Shown here piece by piece: positions 47,701-60,393 of a stretch of 64,000 nucleotides of DNA; the stretch's first letter is position 1, and each line of letters begins with the position of its first letter. This DNA is from Apiotrichum sp. Y4204 (taxonomy: Eukaryota > Basidiomycota > Tremellomycetes > Trichosporonales > Trichosporonaceae): the NCBI GenBank assembly GCA_025531455.1, contig JAMYHL010000005.1:620001-684000 (forward strand), given 5' to 3'. A program made the position numbers and the translations under genes. The notes below the pieces were generated by a model. The model saw only the letters and a list, made by a program, of their open reading frames with translations, was not told the DNA's origin and searched no databases.

Positions 47701-50700
47701 TTGTTATGGCACCGTGCGCGCATCGCCGCACTTTTGAGCTGTTGGATGATCCGATCGAGGCTGCTCCGTCGCGCTCAGGCACGGCCCTGTTTTGTCTTGC
47801 TGTCTGCGTGTCGGAGTCCCCGGAGGGCGGCGATAGAGCTGCGGCCTTACGGGAACGGACAGCACCGCACCGAAGACACAGTTGCGATGCTCCGTGGTCA
47901 CTATGGGTACACTACATCTTGGCCCGAAATGCGGATTGGCAGCCACATGCAGCATGTCGCCTGGACGACTTGTTCCTGCGTAGTGGTGTTCCACAGTATA
48001 GCCAAACCCAGCTGGGTTGGAGTGCCGAGAACGAGATCTGGATATCTAAAGATCCGGCCCACCGTCTCCGACGCAAGCAATTCTGGTCGCCAGCACCCTT
48101 ACTCCTATGCCAGTTGTAGTTCTGTATGCATGAGGGGCGTACGAGATCTGGAGCCTACCCCCCTAGTACGACGCCGCTGAGGCACAGGGGTCCAGAGCAT
48201 ACAGTATGTCACACCCAGAGCTAATTGCTCTAATAATGATACGGCCATATTGTTAGGCCACGCGCCCGCTGCCGAGAGGCCAGTGCGCGATCACGTACGC
48301 TCTCAGGGCCCGACCTTGGAACTCAAGTATCGGCTCTGCTAGACTGAGTCCGATCAGGTCTGCGAGCTGTCGGAGCGTTGGTGCGGCAAGGAGGCAAGCG
48401 CCCGGCGCTTGCGCACCCAAGGCGGACATTTCGTGTGGTTCGCAGATCGCAGATGCACAGGAGGCATGACGGCCAGGCACACCCACACCTCTCCATCCTG
48501 CATTCTCGGTCGTCGATGAAGAGGCACCAAAGCCTCCGGTCGCCTCAACTGAATTTGGCTCCAGCTGCCCATTAACGCCATTAACCCATTACGCCCATGT
48601 CGCGTGGCGTGCCCATTCTGTGCGCGATCTGTGCCTCGTACTTATTGCATCGGGGGTTGGGGCCAACCTTACAGACTCACTCAAGGCTCGGGGCTCGTGC
48701 CGTCGGCGCCCTGTAGCCCCCGACATTACAGTCTGCGGGAACAGGATATCGCTCGTCGGAATTACGTGAACCTAAGGGTTACTACCCGCCGAGAAGAGGT
48801 ACCTGGGGCTTGGCCGTGAGTTGCCGTTACAGGCCGTTGTGTGCTTGCAAGATTGTGCCCGTTTGCAGCGACCCACAGGGCCACAGTCTGTGGGCGTGAT
48901 TTGTTGTCCTGCGTGCACTGCCGTACGGCGACCTACAGTGTGATGAATTCGTGATGTGTGCCAGCCTTGATTACATGCTTTTGCGGACCGAGATATCCAT
49001 CCCGCCGTACTGTAGCGTTCTTCGTTCGTCGAGTGAACGCCGCAGGGGTGGGCCCTGTGTTGCTTCTGCCCTGTCCGTCCGCTCGAGAGTGTCACCCGGT
49101 TACGGTATTGAACACAGCAGCTCACCCTGACACTTATCAGCGCAGTGATTCTGCCTGGCACAGAATGTCGTACCACTACTGGCCGCCGCTGGTCACTGCC
49201 TTCACAAAGAGGCAACCTACTCAGGTTTCCAGATGCAACAGATCCTGATCTCGCCGAAGGAATAATTGTATTAATCAGCTTTGCCTTGGAACCCGCACGA
49301 TGGCCAGACCAGCTAATCAGAATCCTTCCTCGCCGGCAGTTCCGGCCGCCACAGCCACACTTTGCACTTTGCAACTGCCAAACCACGTTACCTGTCCTCG
49401 AATTTAGAATTCAGGAGAGGGCTAGACTGGGTTAATTGGGTTACCGGCGGATCGCGGCGCACAGTGAGTGCCGATAACACATGGGGGGAAGCGCAAAGGA
49501 GATGGAAGCCGCCTCGCGTGACATGCGTGCTCGTAAGGTTGTAAGGCTACAATGTAAGGTTGTATAATGCTTGGTGGAACTCTAGTATTGTTCGGAAGCC
49601 TCGTGCTGCATCTTCCCTGGCGTTCTGGGTTTGCAGATAGAAGGAAAGAAATCGAGTCTAACGTCAAGTTTGGGCACAACTGGTTGTAATTTGTCACTCT
49701 GTGGTCATAATAAACAATGCGCGATCCACTGCCATCCACTGCATGGCTACTCTATTTGCTGTTGCCAGGTCGTCATAACATGCACCTAACGACTGGGACA
49801 GGGGTACGGAAGTGGACGTGACGTGCTCATTAGCACCAGCAGTAACGTGCAGTCGCATGCGGCACGCCTCTTCATCGCACATGTTATTTCTCCGCTTCGG
49901 CAGCCATTGACGCACGGGTGCGGCGAATGGATCAAATGGATGAGATGATGGCGTTGCGCCTCCCAAACCCAACGTCATCAGAAGGGGCGTGGGAGGCGAC
50001 AGATCGAGACAGAGGCGTTGTGGGAACCCCTTTGGAAAACCCTCATGCACCGCATTTGCGAGTGACCGGCGTGCTGGAATACCCTATCCGAAGAACGACT
50101 GCAACTGGAATCACATCCGGTATCCAGCGCGTGCGTACTCTGAGCAAAGTTTCCGTTTGGGCGCACCTCTCTGACCTCCAGGTCTGTACCCGACGTATCC
50201 GACAAAATCTCACTGGAGAGGAACAAGCGCAAGCTCCAACTCTCGAGCTTGGTGCACAGTCGCCAAACATGCAGTCACCCCGCTTTGTTGTTTGGTGTAG
50301 TGCAGAGGGTTGGAAGCTTCTGGGCACCGTGCGCTGGGGTCATCGTTTCGGTGGATAATTACGAGGCTGAAAGAGAGTTTGGCGCCCATGCTGTCAAAAG
50401 AAAAATCAGTCACAGAGAATGTCACAGTTCATTAGGGCAATACCGTGTGAGCTGGCGAGTATGAGCGAGACACGAGCTTCTTCTATGCATACAATAACGT
50501 GGGGGTTCATCAGCTCGTGCACATTCGCATGACAAGCACCCATGCTTACAGTCCCCGTGCACGCGTTGCCTTCTCCGGCCCCAGTTCCCATGATCGTGGT
50601 AATACACTTTTTGCCCGAAGAGGAGCCGACCGACACTGGCCGAGCCGGGGCAGAGTGGGGCTTTTTTGGCGAGCCGCACAGCCAAAAACCAAACAATTCC

Positions 50701-53070
50701 AGGATCCAGAGTTTTGGAGACGGATCAAGGGCCGAAGGGGCCGACAGAGTTGAGGCGCGCGACGTGGCGTGGCGATGTACGACCGAGGGACCGCGGGCAG
50801 GCACGGGGCCCGAAGAATGGCCAACAGTTCGTACTCGCAAGGCAGAAGACGGGAGGAAGCAGGAGGGTACAAGGGGGAAGTAGTGGGGTGTTGAGGAGCC
50901 GACAGGGAGTACAAGCAAGGGAGCGCAGGGAACGAGTGAACAGGGAACAACAGAAGGGATCAGAAGAGAGCAACCTCTCGGTCGATCTCATTCTGTCCTG
51001 TTCTCTCCGCGCTCCACCGCTCTCCGCCTCCACCAGCGCCCAGCGCCATTTCATGACCCATACACCGACATTCTGCGGCTTTGAGGCTTGCGGCTTGCGG
51101 CTCAGTCGCGCTCCGTGCTTCTTGCGCTCCTGATCGCCAGATCGACTCGTTCTGGTTGTTGGGTACAACAGTACATCCTGCTCATTTGCATCATTTCCGA
51201 CCAATACCGCGCGCCGTTCGAGCTGCATTTTATTTTACTCCAAAGCTAACATTGCTCGGCACGGCACGTCCCAAGCACAGCAGCACAGCGCAGCCTCCCA
51301 TCCCGACCCACTCTGAAGCTTCGACGGTGCGCGCGCGCGGTTACCAGCTCGTGTTCTTTCCCTGTTCACCATAATCCCGTTTGCTGAGATCTCATCTCGC
51401 GCGCGCACCTCACCTCACCAACATTCAACAATCAGCGATCAGCGAGGCACGCCCGGACGCGCCAATCAGTCGGATCAGCAAACGTCGATCACGTCCCACA
51501 ATTCTGGCTTACGGCGCTTTCTTCCTGCCGCAACACCGCTTCCACCCTCAGAACAGGCTGTTGGCCAAGCACGTCATACGCACCCGATCTCAGCACGTGC
51601 AGCGGAGGACAGCGTAGCTGGACGGCAGGATACACAGCCAGCATTGGCGATAAGGTGAGAGCCTCAGAGCCGACCCGCGTTCACAAAGGGCGAGGGTGGA
51701 CTGCGAAGAGGTCTCTTGGGACCTGCCACCGTGCCGTACACTCTGTTCCAGTTTGGCTTGTCGGATTAGGGCTGTGGCCTGAAAAGCAGGATCTGTGTGC
51801 GGGGACAGATTGAAGGAGAGGAGAGGAGATAGCAGGAACAGACTTGCGAGATAGCCCTTGTGGCCTTGTGGGCCTTGTGGGCACACCCAGAGTGCCCCTA
51901 TTCCAAAGTATACCGTAACTCCCGGGCCCGACAGCCGACTCCGCGCCCACGGAACAATGCTAGATACGGCTGTTTAAGCACTGTCTTCAGGTCAATCTGC
52001 ACTTATGCCGACTTGGTCTCGTACTAGCCGACCCTCCAATCAGGCCAGCAGCAACGCAACAGTGCTGCTGCCACTCCCAAGAAGGCCCATCAGGACAGCG
52101 TCCATGGGGGCAGGTGGTACGGGTGTCCCCCCCATATGCACCGCAACCAGACCGCACAACAACACATTTCCTCTTGTTTTTGCCCTTCCCTTACTTTCCG
52201 CCTCTGTAGATCCCTCTTGGTTCCACAAGATCACGGCGTGTTCGAACGCTATATCCTTTCCCGGATCCACAGGCTGACCTCAGCTCCCTCTCCGTCCTTC
52301 ACTCTCTCCTCGCTCCCCTCCCCATTCTTTCATACTTTTACGCCTCTGCCTCTGCCTCCGCCTCTCAGATCAACATACACGCAACTCTGGCCCGCTGGCA
52401 AAACGAACAGGCAATTCTCCAGGCACCTACCCTTTCTTTAAAACAGACGTCGTCTTGGCTAGTCACTAGTGGCGGGTTAGGCCTTGTCTCTCTGGGATCA
52501 CTCTTGCCTATAATTCCGCAAGCAGCAAACAGCCTTTGGCACTTAACATACCCTTCGATGCTCTAGTTACCATAGTTCCTTTTACCTAGCACCCCGACAG
52601 TACCCTTGCACGACATTTTAGTACCGACACGACCAAGACAGTACCCGCCCGGGAGCTACCACTGGCCCATTATCACGACCCCGAACGACCCTCTCGCCGT
52701 CTCCGTCTCCCGGCTCTCCCTCCCCCCAATTTCCGCAACACCTCCCCTTTGCCTTTGCTCGTTCTTTCACTCCACGCAATTGCACCCGACAATAGAGCGC
52801 TCCCAGTTCACATCATTCTTTTGAGGTTAAGCAGCGAATTCTTCGGTTGCATCTCTTTTGTCCCTTTCCAACATACCTTCCTGTCAACTCTCCATCGCCC
52901 ACCTAATCACTATAGAGTTTCGAAAATCCTAATATCCCATCCCGATACCTGCCCCACTTTTCATCCCCTAGGCCTCCGCCCAGATTTCGTCTCTCTCGGC
53001 TGACGTCTTGTGCCTTCCGACGGAAGGTCAGTAAGAACATCGTGAAGTCGCTGGTAAACACGACACGGTG

Positions 53071-55643
53071 ATGGAGTCGCCGGGTCGTGGCGCAAGTAAC
53101 ATGTCTTCCCGACGTAGACCCCCATCAATATCTGGGCAATCTGTTCCGCCAGACGGCCGCATGGGCGACCCTCCTCCGATACCGCCTCCGCCACAACCAC
53201 CGTTGGATCAGGACCGCGGCGGCTCTCCAACTTCAGCACAGGCCGCTCTACACAGTAGTCAGCAGGCTCCTCGTCGCGGCCCGTATCCGACACGAACTCG
53301 TTCCACAGATCCGACCGCTCCTCGACGCAGACCATCGCCAACCGCTCCGCCACATCATCTGCATCCCTCGTACACCACTTCGGCACCCCCTCACCATCCC
53401 TATGGATTTGCGGTTGAGCGCCATGACTTGCCGCCGCCAATGAGAGCCCGCTCTGATCCATACCGATATCACGACCTCGACCGCAGACCACACCCATATG
53501 ACCCGCGGTATGATGCCTTCCGCCGTGATCCCAGAGATCCCAGAGATCCCAGAGATCCTCGCGATCTGAGGAACCCGAGAGATCTACGAGACCCGAGAAA
53601 TCCAAGAGAGCCGCATGACGTGTTAGAGCCGCTGCCTCGCGGCGAACATCGCGGTGATCTTCGGGCTGATCCTCGTGCTGCTGATCCTCGGAATGATCCT
53701 CGGGATCCTCGGGATGCTCGTGCCGATCCGCGAGACCCTCGTGATCTGCGTGATCCTCGCCGCGAGCTGCAAGACGTTCGTGGCGACCTCAGACCACATT
53801 CAGACGAACCGTATCCATTCCCTCCATCTCATGGTCTCCGTGGTGGTCCACCAGTCCATGGAAGCCACCATCCATCCCATGCCCCTCCCCAACTGGAACC
53901 AGTGTAAGTGTCGCCATTAAATCCGCTCAGTGGATGCGGGCGTGGTGGAATAAGAGGTTGTAATAGGTACTATTGCTTGGCTTGTTGGAGGCATCGTTTG
54001 GTGGATAGTGGGGTTTTTTTGTTGCTGGTGACAGGCCCTTTCGTCATCCATCCCGTTTACCCCTCTCAACTGTGTTCATCCTCCATGTTCCATATTCAAC
54101 ATAACCGTCCTACACTTCCACAAAAGCACCCATAGTCTCCGTGATGGTCGCTGATGTCTAGACCCCCGCCCTCGCATTTCCGACCCGACTCGAGTGGTGG
54201 GCCGCCGCCATCGGGACATGGTCTCCCCCAGCCCCGCTTTCCTTCACCGCCCACGGGGTCTCCACGGTACGTGCAATCCTGGTTGTGGTCGGAATATTTT
54301 ATTCCATTCCATTCTCTAATATTGTACATTTGGCTGACAAGTGCTTAGACATGCGGAAGGGCGAACGATGATCACGCCGGCGCCCCCTTCGCGGGACATT
54401 TCCCTCTGGCACCGCGACCCCGCGGAGGCATACCTCCGTGGATATGAGGACGCGATGGCCGATGTTGGTGAAGGGTATATCACCGTCGATGGTGTCGTTC
54501 GTGAGTCCTGGGTTCCACAGTGGCTGGTCCATTTTGCTGCTGGCCGGAATGACAGCTGGCAATGAGGAATGGGATGCCTCGATTGTCAGAACATATTTAT
54601 TAACATGCTCAGACAACCGTGTACCAATTGGACGCCCAGAACGCGACTGGCGCCACGGTGACAAGCTGCGGGATGGTGAACGCTCCTTTGGGCCATACGG
54701 CGATCCTTCTCACGATGGGTACGCGGACCGGCGCGAGCCCATGGGAAAGGGCATTCATTCGCGCCCGGGTTTGCACCCGTATCACCCCGACTACCACTCG
54801 CCTGCGATGGGCGGTCATGGTCTTCCGCCGTATTATGCGCCATCTCCTCCTCGCGGACATTATTCACATCACGCATTGCCACACGGCCATCACCCGTCTG
54901 ATCCCTATGGGCTTCCGCCTGGAGGTCACCCGGTTCCTATGCTCGGCCGACCGGGCGCGATCGCGTCTCCTGCCGCTCCTGCTCCCCAGATGCGCCACCG
55001 CCAGATGATTTCGTGCCATCCTTGCCGGTCACGCAAGGTGAAATGCTCTGGTGGTCATCCGTGTGAGGCTTGCATCAAGATCAAGCGTACCGCCGAGTGC
55101 GCGTACGAAAAGACTGTGCGGCGCCGTGGCAAGGGCAAGAAGCACGACGACGAGGGAACCGGCGCGGATCCGGAGGCCAGTGGCACGGACGACAATGACA
55201 AGGCGAGCGCCCGGGCGAGTGTAAGCGTTGAGCCGACTGCGAGTGCGAGTACGAACCCACGGCCTGCGAGCAACAGCATGAGCGCAGTTCCGAGCGGGGA
55301 GGAGAGTGCTTCATCTCAGTCTGTCCGGCCACGGGACGCGAGCGAGGAGGAACGGGACCACGAGAAGGATCGTCGGGACGGTTACCATCGCGACGGGCCC
55401 AACAGCAAGTCTGCTTCCAGTGCAGACTTGGACGGCCACCGCCGCCCCGAGAAACGCGGGTCTCCTCACAATATAGAATTCGAACGTGACCGGAAGCGTG
55501 TCCGCCCCCAGAGCTCCGAGCGCGAACATGACAAGGACCGGTCGGGCAACTATCGCGAGAAGGAAAGGTCTCCACGAGGGCGGGACGGCGAGAGGGAGCG
55601 TGAGCGTCCGTCGGCTCGCTCCCCCGTCAACCACAAAGCATGA
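53071..55643 (+). CDS. Zn2Cys6 protein with internal DNA-binding domain and DPRD minisatellite
   Basis: Exons 53071-53903, 54162-54266, 54349-54500 and 54613-55643 give 706 residues. The N-terminal third is rich in P, R, D and H with a coding minisatellite (DPRDPRDPRDLRNPRDLRDP and similar, about residues 150-245). A short conserved-looking block (RDISLWHRDPAEAYLRGYED) follows, then the zinc cluster C498-x2-C501-x6-C508-x5-C514-x2-C517-x8-C526 with a basic tail (VRRRGKGKK). The C-terminus is charged and disordered. Placing the zinc cluster in the C-terminal part is unusual for Gal4-type factors; no fungal-specific transcription factor domain is seen. Target genes are unknown. Confidence 0.87.
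53520..53780 (+). repeat. Coding minisatellite (GATCC-C-AGA units)
   Basis: Imperfect 9 bp units such as GATCCCAGA and GATCCTCGT are repeated many times within exon 1 of the Zn2Cys6 gene, encoding DPR and DLR triplets. Confidence 0.8.
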
Positions 55644-57555
55644 GGGGAGAGCGCGGGTGAACGACGGCGCGGGTGCACTGCCCCCATACCCTGTAGCATA
55701 ATTCTCTTGTTTCGGTCATCATCTTGGGCTCACTGTCTTGGCTCATTCCAGTATCGTGTCGTTAGCTTTCACATAACAACCAGCCATCCGATCCGTCCAA
55801 TACGAGCTCGTCGAGCCGTCCAATGTACACCTCCATCTCCATTTCCTGTTCTCTGCAGCACGTGCTGCAGACCGCCTGGCAGCACACATACATTAGCAAC
55901 AAATCCAAACGCTTATACAATCCATGTCTCCTAAATTGCTCAACTGCGAAGGTAGCACGTACGAAACTGCCCGTGGTCGGCCCCCGATTGGTGGACGATC
56001 ATCCCGATGCCACTCGTGATCGTGCTGCCACGATGCCACCCGTGATCTGTTACGCCGCCTCTAAGATGTGCCATACGCCATACCCCATGTATACCGCGCC
56101 TCGTCATCGTGAGAGTTTACGGTTGGCGATCGTGATCGCTCCAGCCAGCATTCCGGCGCAACGTTGTAAATTACCAGCTTACCAGATCAATCACCTGCTC
56201 AAGCTCCAGTCCGAGTCGGCATGCCCGTGGCGCCCTTACCTGAACGCGTGGCATCGCACGTGCCGCTTACGCATTAATATTGTTATTACGCATCGCATTA
56301 CACCATTACAACACCCCATGCGCGGCTTACGCTCACGCTCAGACTACAATTAATTGATGAGGCGCGAGGCACCGCAGGCCGCGCCGTGACTCCGGGAACC
56401 GAAGACGCTCCGCAGCGCCGCAGATCCGCAAACATGTCCGTAGAAAGTGCCCGTGTAGCTCCATGTAAGAAATGGTAGGGCATTTGCAGTAAACAGCAGC
56501 TGGCATGGAAGTTCTAGGCTTGCGTCACGTAGTAGGCGGGGATGCTGGCCTTTGGTGAAACTGCGAGAACGGAGGGACTGTTTAGGCCAGATTCGGTGGC
56601 CAGCGGCTCACGGCATGTTGGCATGTCACGGCCCATGGACCTTCCTCCGCCCCGCAGTTGACCACGGTCACACCACGCTCCTCCTGTTCGGCTGGGCGCT
56701 GGCCCATTTTTGTCCCGAGCATTTAGCAGCCATGCTCCGGATGGTGGGATGGAATGTTGCGACCAGCAAGAAAAAATGAGAATAAAAAATTAATAGTAAC
56801 ACTGGCATGCTGGCAGGAAAACACCCACCATGCACACTAATTCAAAGTACGCCACATGGAGAATAATGACTTCATCCTGGAATCCTAATTGTAATCCTAC
56901 AGTAACCATATGGCGTCGTCTGGATCTCCTGGATCTGGGATCTGGGATTCCAAACAAGCACATGTAACACTCATCTGGGGTGCGGGGCAGGTGATGGCCA
57001 ACCGCAATCTGTTTCTTCAACGGGCTTGGAAAAAAGAAAATTGATCGCGCGCTCCGAGGGTAGGGTCCGACTTTCACACTAGATGCGACGGCGAGCCGGG
57101 TACTGCAGCCTGGGCAAGACATGGCTGTGGGCAGCACTGGACGTTGCCGCGCGCTTGTGAAGTCCGTCGAGTCCTCCTCACATCCAAACTGGCCGACACT
57201 AATTACAAAAACGGACAGTCGAGTGCGCAAGCAAAATGCTATTCGTCATCGTCCCGCTGGTCTGGCGATCATGGGATGCAGGATGCACCAGCGTCGTACT
57301 TCGTGGGACACATACAGTTGTACTGAGCTGAGAATCTGGCCTAGCACCACACTACGGGCCGCGCCGGGGAAGGAAAACTGACATGTGTGAGTGGCCGCCG
57401 CGGCCACTGCGACATGTGGGCGGATCAGCTGATACATGATGTGATGATGCAGTCACGGCGTGCACTGTGGTCGTGACCTGGAACTGAAAGACTAACAAGA
57501 GCTACGGCACGGTGCGGCGCTACAGAACAAGAAATGCAGCTACATACATACTAGC
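55644..57555. other. Convergent intergenic region
   Basis: About 1.9 kb between the 3' ends of the Zn2Cys6 gene and the CCDC25 gene. GC content appears lower, with an A/T-rich patch at 56770-56800. No gene, RNA or repeat is recognised. Confidence 0.45.
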
Positions 57556-60060
57556 TCACATGAAGTCGTCGTCGCTCCAGTCATCCTTGGCGGCGCCAAT
57601 CGCGTCCTCTGTGAACATGCCGTCGTACGAGCGCTGCGCCTTCTCCTCCGCCCACTTTGCCTTCTGCTCGTCCACAATGCGTTGCTGGTGTAAGCCGGGA
57701 GAAAGTGTAGGATAAACAGCTTTCAACGTGGCAGTCTCCGAGGTGTAAACTGGAATCTGCCCACGGTGGCCCCATCCCCCAAAATTACTAGGCGCGGTCG
57801 CTACCTGGGGCTGTGGAATTGGGTGACATTTTCCCTCTGTACACCCCATTTGCTGGCAGATGTGGTCGCCAGCTCGCCAGCTTGCCCGCACAGGCGGCCA
57901 ACAGACTCCTGCCACCACTCAGCTCCACGATGTCCACATCGGCATCACGAGCTCCGGGCGGAGAAAGGGGCTGGCAACCAAACACTGCAGGAAGTACAAT
58001 GTGTGGGCCAGGGACTGAATGCACAATAACGATATGTCTCGGATGGAGAACCAGACAGGGCCCGACAGGGAACGATAGGATCACGAGCGTGTGAACCGCC
58101 AGGCGACACCACATCCCACAGGTCCGCACCACCGTGACCCTCGTTATCCTCAGGCTCAGACTCGGCCCGCGAGCTCGGCCCCCAGCGGCTCGCGGGTGTG
58201 CTGGCCGGGGGTGGGCGGAGGCTGAATGCAGCCGTAACGCTAACGAGAGGGCCGAGATAACAGCCGCGGCTAATATTTCGGCGGCTGATTGGTGCAAGCG
58301 GAGGGTGAAATGTGGAGAGGAGAGGACGTGGGTGAGAGGAATTAATCCTAGGAATTGTAGGACCATGTGGCGTCCGCCGCTGGAACCGTACCACGAGTCT
58401 GGATTGTGGTGTCGTGCTAGCTTGCGGGTCTGTGTTGTTTTTGGTTTACACCAACCACACACATCGCCACGCACTCCATTAAAAATAAAACCAACCCCGG
58501 GGAGAACAAGAACAGCACGTGCGGGCGAGACATCACAGCCCGAGACTTGACTCACATTTTCAATCGCCGCATTCTTCTTTTTGCGGCCTTCGGCGCGGAG
58601 ACGTTCCTGCCGCTCGGCCTCGTGGTCGACCTCGCGCTCGACTTTGGACTTGTTCAGGCGGTTGACGATGGCATTGTCGCGTGTAGGGATTTTTACTGCG
58701 TGTGAGTCTCTGGTGCCGGGTCAGGAGAAGACAAGCACGGGTCAGCTGGTGATGGGATCGAGGTGTCCTTGCACACGGTCATGAAATTGTCTGCGTAACA
58801 TTCCGGTACGCGTTTCTGCAGAAACGTAGACGGATTCTCAGAAGATGTGGTTTAGGACACGTTGCTGCGACCATTTGTGAAGATGCAAGACCACAGCGCA
58901 GGAGTTCGTGCAGTTCGGAGGAAGGTTCGAAGGAAGTTTCGAAGGAAGGTTCGGAGGAAGGGTGACACACAACCCATCGCCAGCCGGATTTCACGGCGGA
59001 GCAACACTCTTCTTTACAGAATTTGTGCTTCGGAAAAAGAAAACACAACAGTGGGGCCATCACAGCGAGATCACAACAGTGGGTCACACACAGTGGGGCT
59101 CGCCGCGTCCACGCCCTGTGACTGTTGCCATCGACTGCTCCTCCTTCACCACCTTGTTGGAAAAGACCGCGTTATCAGATCCACAGCAGTGTCAAGCGAC
59201 GAAATTGCAGCAGATTGCAAGCCAATACCTGCCAGAACTGCTGGCACTCGACGCTGGCGCACTGGACACCCAGAAGAACACAGCGTGAAACGCAACCGGA
59301 CGGTCTCATCCCTTGCCGCCCTCCATTGAAATCCACCTATCCGCTACATCACTCACCCCTTTTGACTTTCTTGTCAGAATGGAACGACACCTGTCCGACC
59401 GCCATATCTCCCGTTTTCTAGATGTTAGTCGAGCTCGCGCCGCGGTCAGTTTCTCAGCGCATACCTTGAGATTCGTGAATGGCGTATAGATGATCTTTAG
59501 TCAGCCACGTCGCAACCGGACATACAGTGACGTTGTCCTTCTTGTTGCCTGGTGTCAGTTTCTTCCAGCTCGAGAGAGGCATCAGAGAAGGTCACCCAAC
59601 TCTACGGTTGCAAGCATACATACCCTCAATACTGTTGGCCTTGACCAGCTGCGCGGCGTCATTGACAAGCGCAGCGGGGAGAGCATCCCACGCGCCGTGC
59701 GGCTCGCCCTCACTTTGGCGGAGGTACACGTGTGCCGATGAGAGCTTGCTACAAAGTCAGACTGATCACATGCGTCGTCCGAGACGGAGCGTCGAAGGGA
59801 CAGAGCGATACGCACTCGACGTGGAACCATACGTCCGTCGGCAGGCCGTACTTGAGCAGCTCCTCATCTGTGGGCTGTGTCAAAAATTGTGCCCAGTCCC
59901 CAGCCACGGTCATACCCACTCTCGACCTTGTCGCGTCCCCTGGAGTCAGCGTGAGGTTCGCGGGTCAGCTCACATGTAGATCGTCACGGGCGGCGAAACC
60001 GCTGCGGGGTTAGCGCGGAACTTTCCAGGGCGAACCGTTAGAGGTGAAGAAGAGGACCAT
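57556..60060 (-). CDS. CCDC25: CCDC25-type NFACT-R (DUF814) protein
   Basis: Ten exons (60036-60060, 59974-60001, 59920-59939, 59816-59867, 59624-59748, 59526-59548, 59465-59494, 59357-59417, 58556-58695, 57556-57684) join in frame to 210 residues, the normal CCDC25 length. It begins MVLFFTSNAV and shows the NFACT-R core: TIYMGRDKVENEELLKYG, DVWFHVDKLSSAHVYLR, LVKANSIEG, IIYTPFTNLKKTGDMAVGQV. A basic coiled coil (SKVEREVDHEAERQERLRAE) leads to the acidic end DDWSDDDFM. The NFACT-R domain is shared with ribosome quality control factors, and CCDC25 relatives are small RNA- or DNA-binding proteins. Exons of 20-30 nt and an intron of 31 nt contrast with two long introns (661 and 871 nt). Confidence 0.95.
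57685..58555 (-). other. 871 nt intron of the CCDC25 gene
   Basis: The last intron is far longer than its neighbours. It contains stop-free stretches on both strands but no recognisable protein. A snoRNA or another intron-hosted RNA cannot be excluded by eye. Confidence 0.4.
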
Positions 60061-60393
60061 GTTAGTGCGCTGTCAGTTGCGATTTTGAGATTGAAGATGG
60101 TAAAGTTGCATGATGCTCGATGCGGCGATGCCGAAGGGGACTGCAGCTTGTTTTTATCGGGCTCTCAAGAGATCGCCGTCGCGTGGTCAGTTGATACCTC
60201 CACTTTTCTGTTGGGGCCCCACGACTCGCACTCTCACCGTAGGGATATCTCCGTCTTGTCCCCGTGCTTGTGGCGGCGTGTTCCTGGCTGGAGCGTTGCT
60301 GATTTCTGAACAACAATGACACTTCCGGGCATGCAACTCCACTCACCATCATCATCATAAACACCACCCTCAACGTCGACATCCAGCACCGCG
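60061..60393. promoter_or_regulatory. Bidirectional promoter, CCDC25 / ELYS-like gene
   Basis: The divergent start codons at 60060 (minus) and 60394 (plus) are separated by 333 bp, which must serve both genes. CACCATCATCATCATAAACACCA precedes the ELYS-like ATG as a leader. No TATA box is visible. Confidence 0.5.

Larger units (their letters stand above)
42747..53070. other. Gene-poor island
   Basis: About 10.3 kb with no intact gene I can support. It contains one MITE, one copy of a degenerate dispersed repeat, a degenerate tandem repeat, a CCGCCG-type trinucleotide run (45278-45306) and short T-runs. Several minus-strand stretches between 44.8 and 47.5 kb read as hydrophobic peptide without a start codon. 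From 51.4 kb onward the sequence becomes pyrimidine-rich on the plus strand and is probably promoter and leader of the downstream Zn2Cys6 gene. Confidence 0.5.

Noticed and set aside
48772..49386. 204-residue minus-strand ORF in the island
   Set aside because: No domain, mixed composition and no promoter or splice evidence.
49918..50358. 146-residue plus-strand ORF in the island
   Set aside because: No recognisable motif; could be chance in lower-GC DNA.
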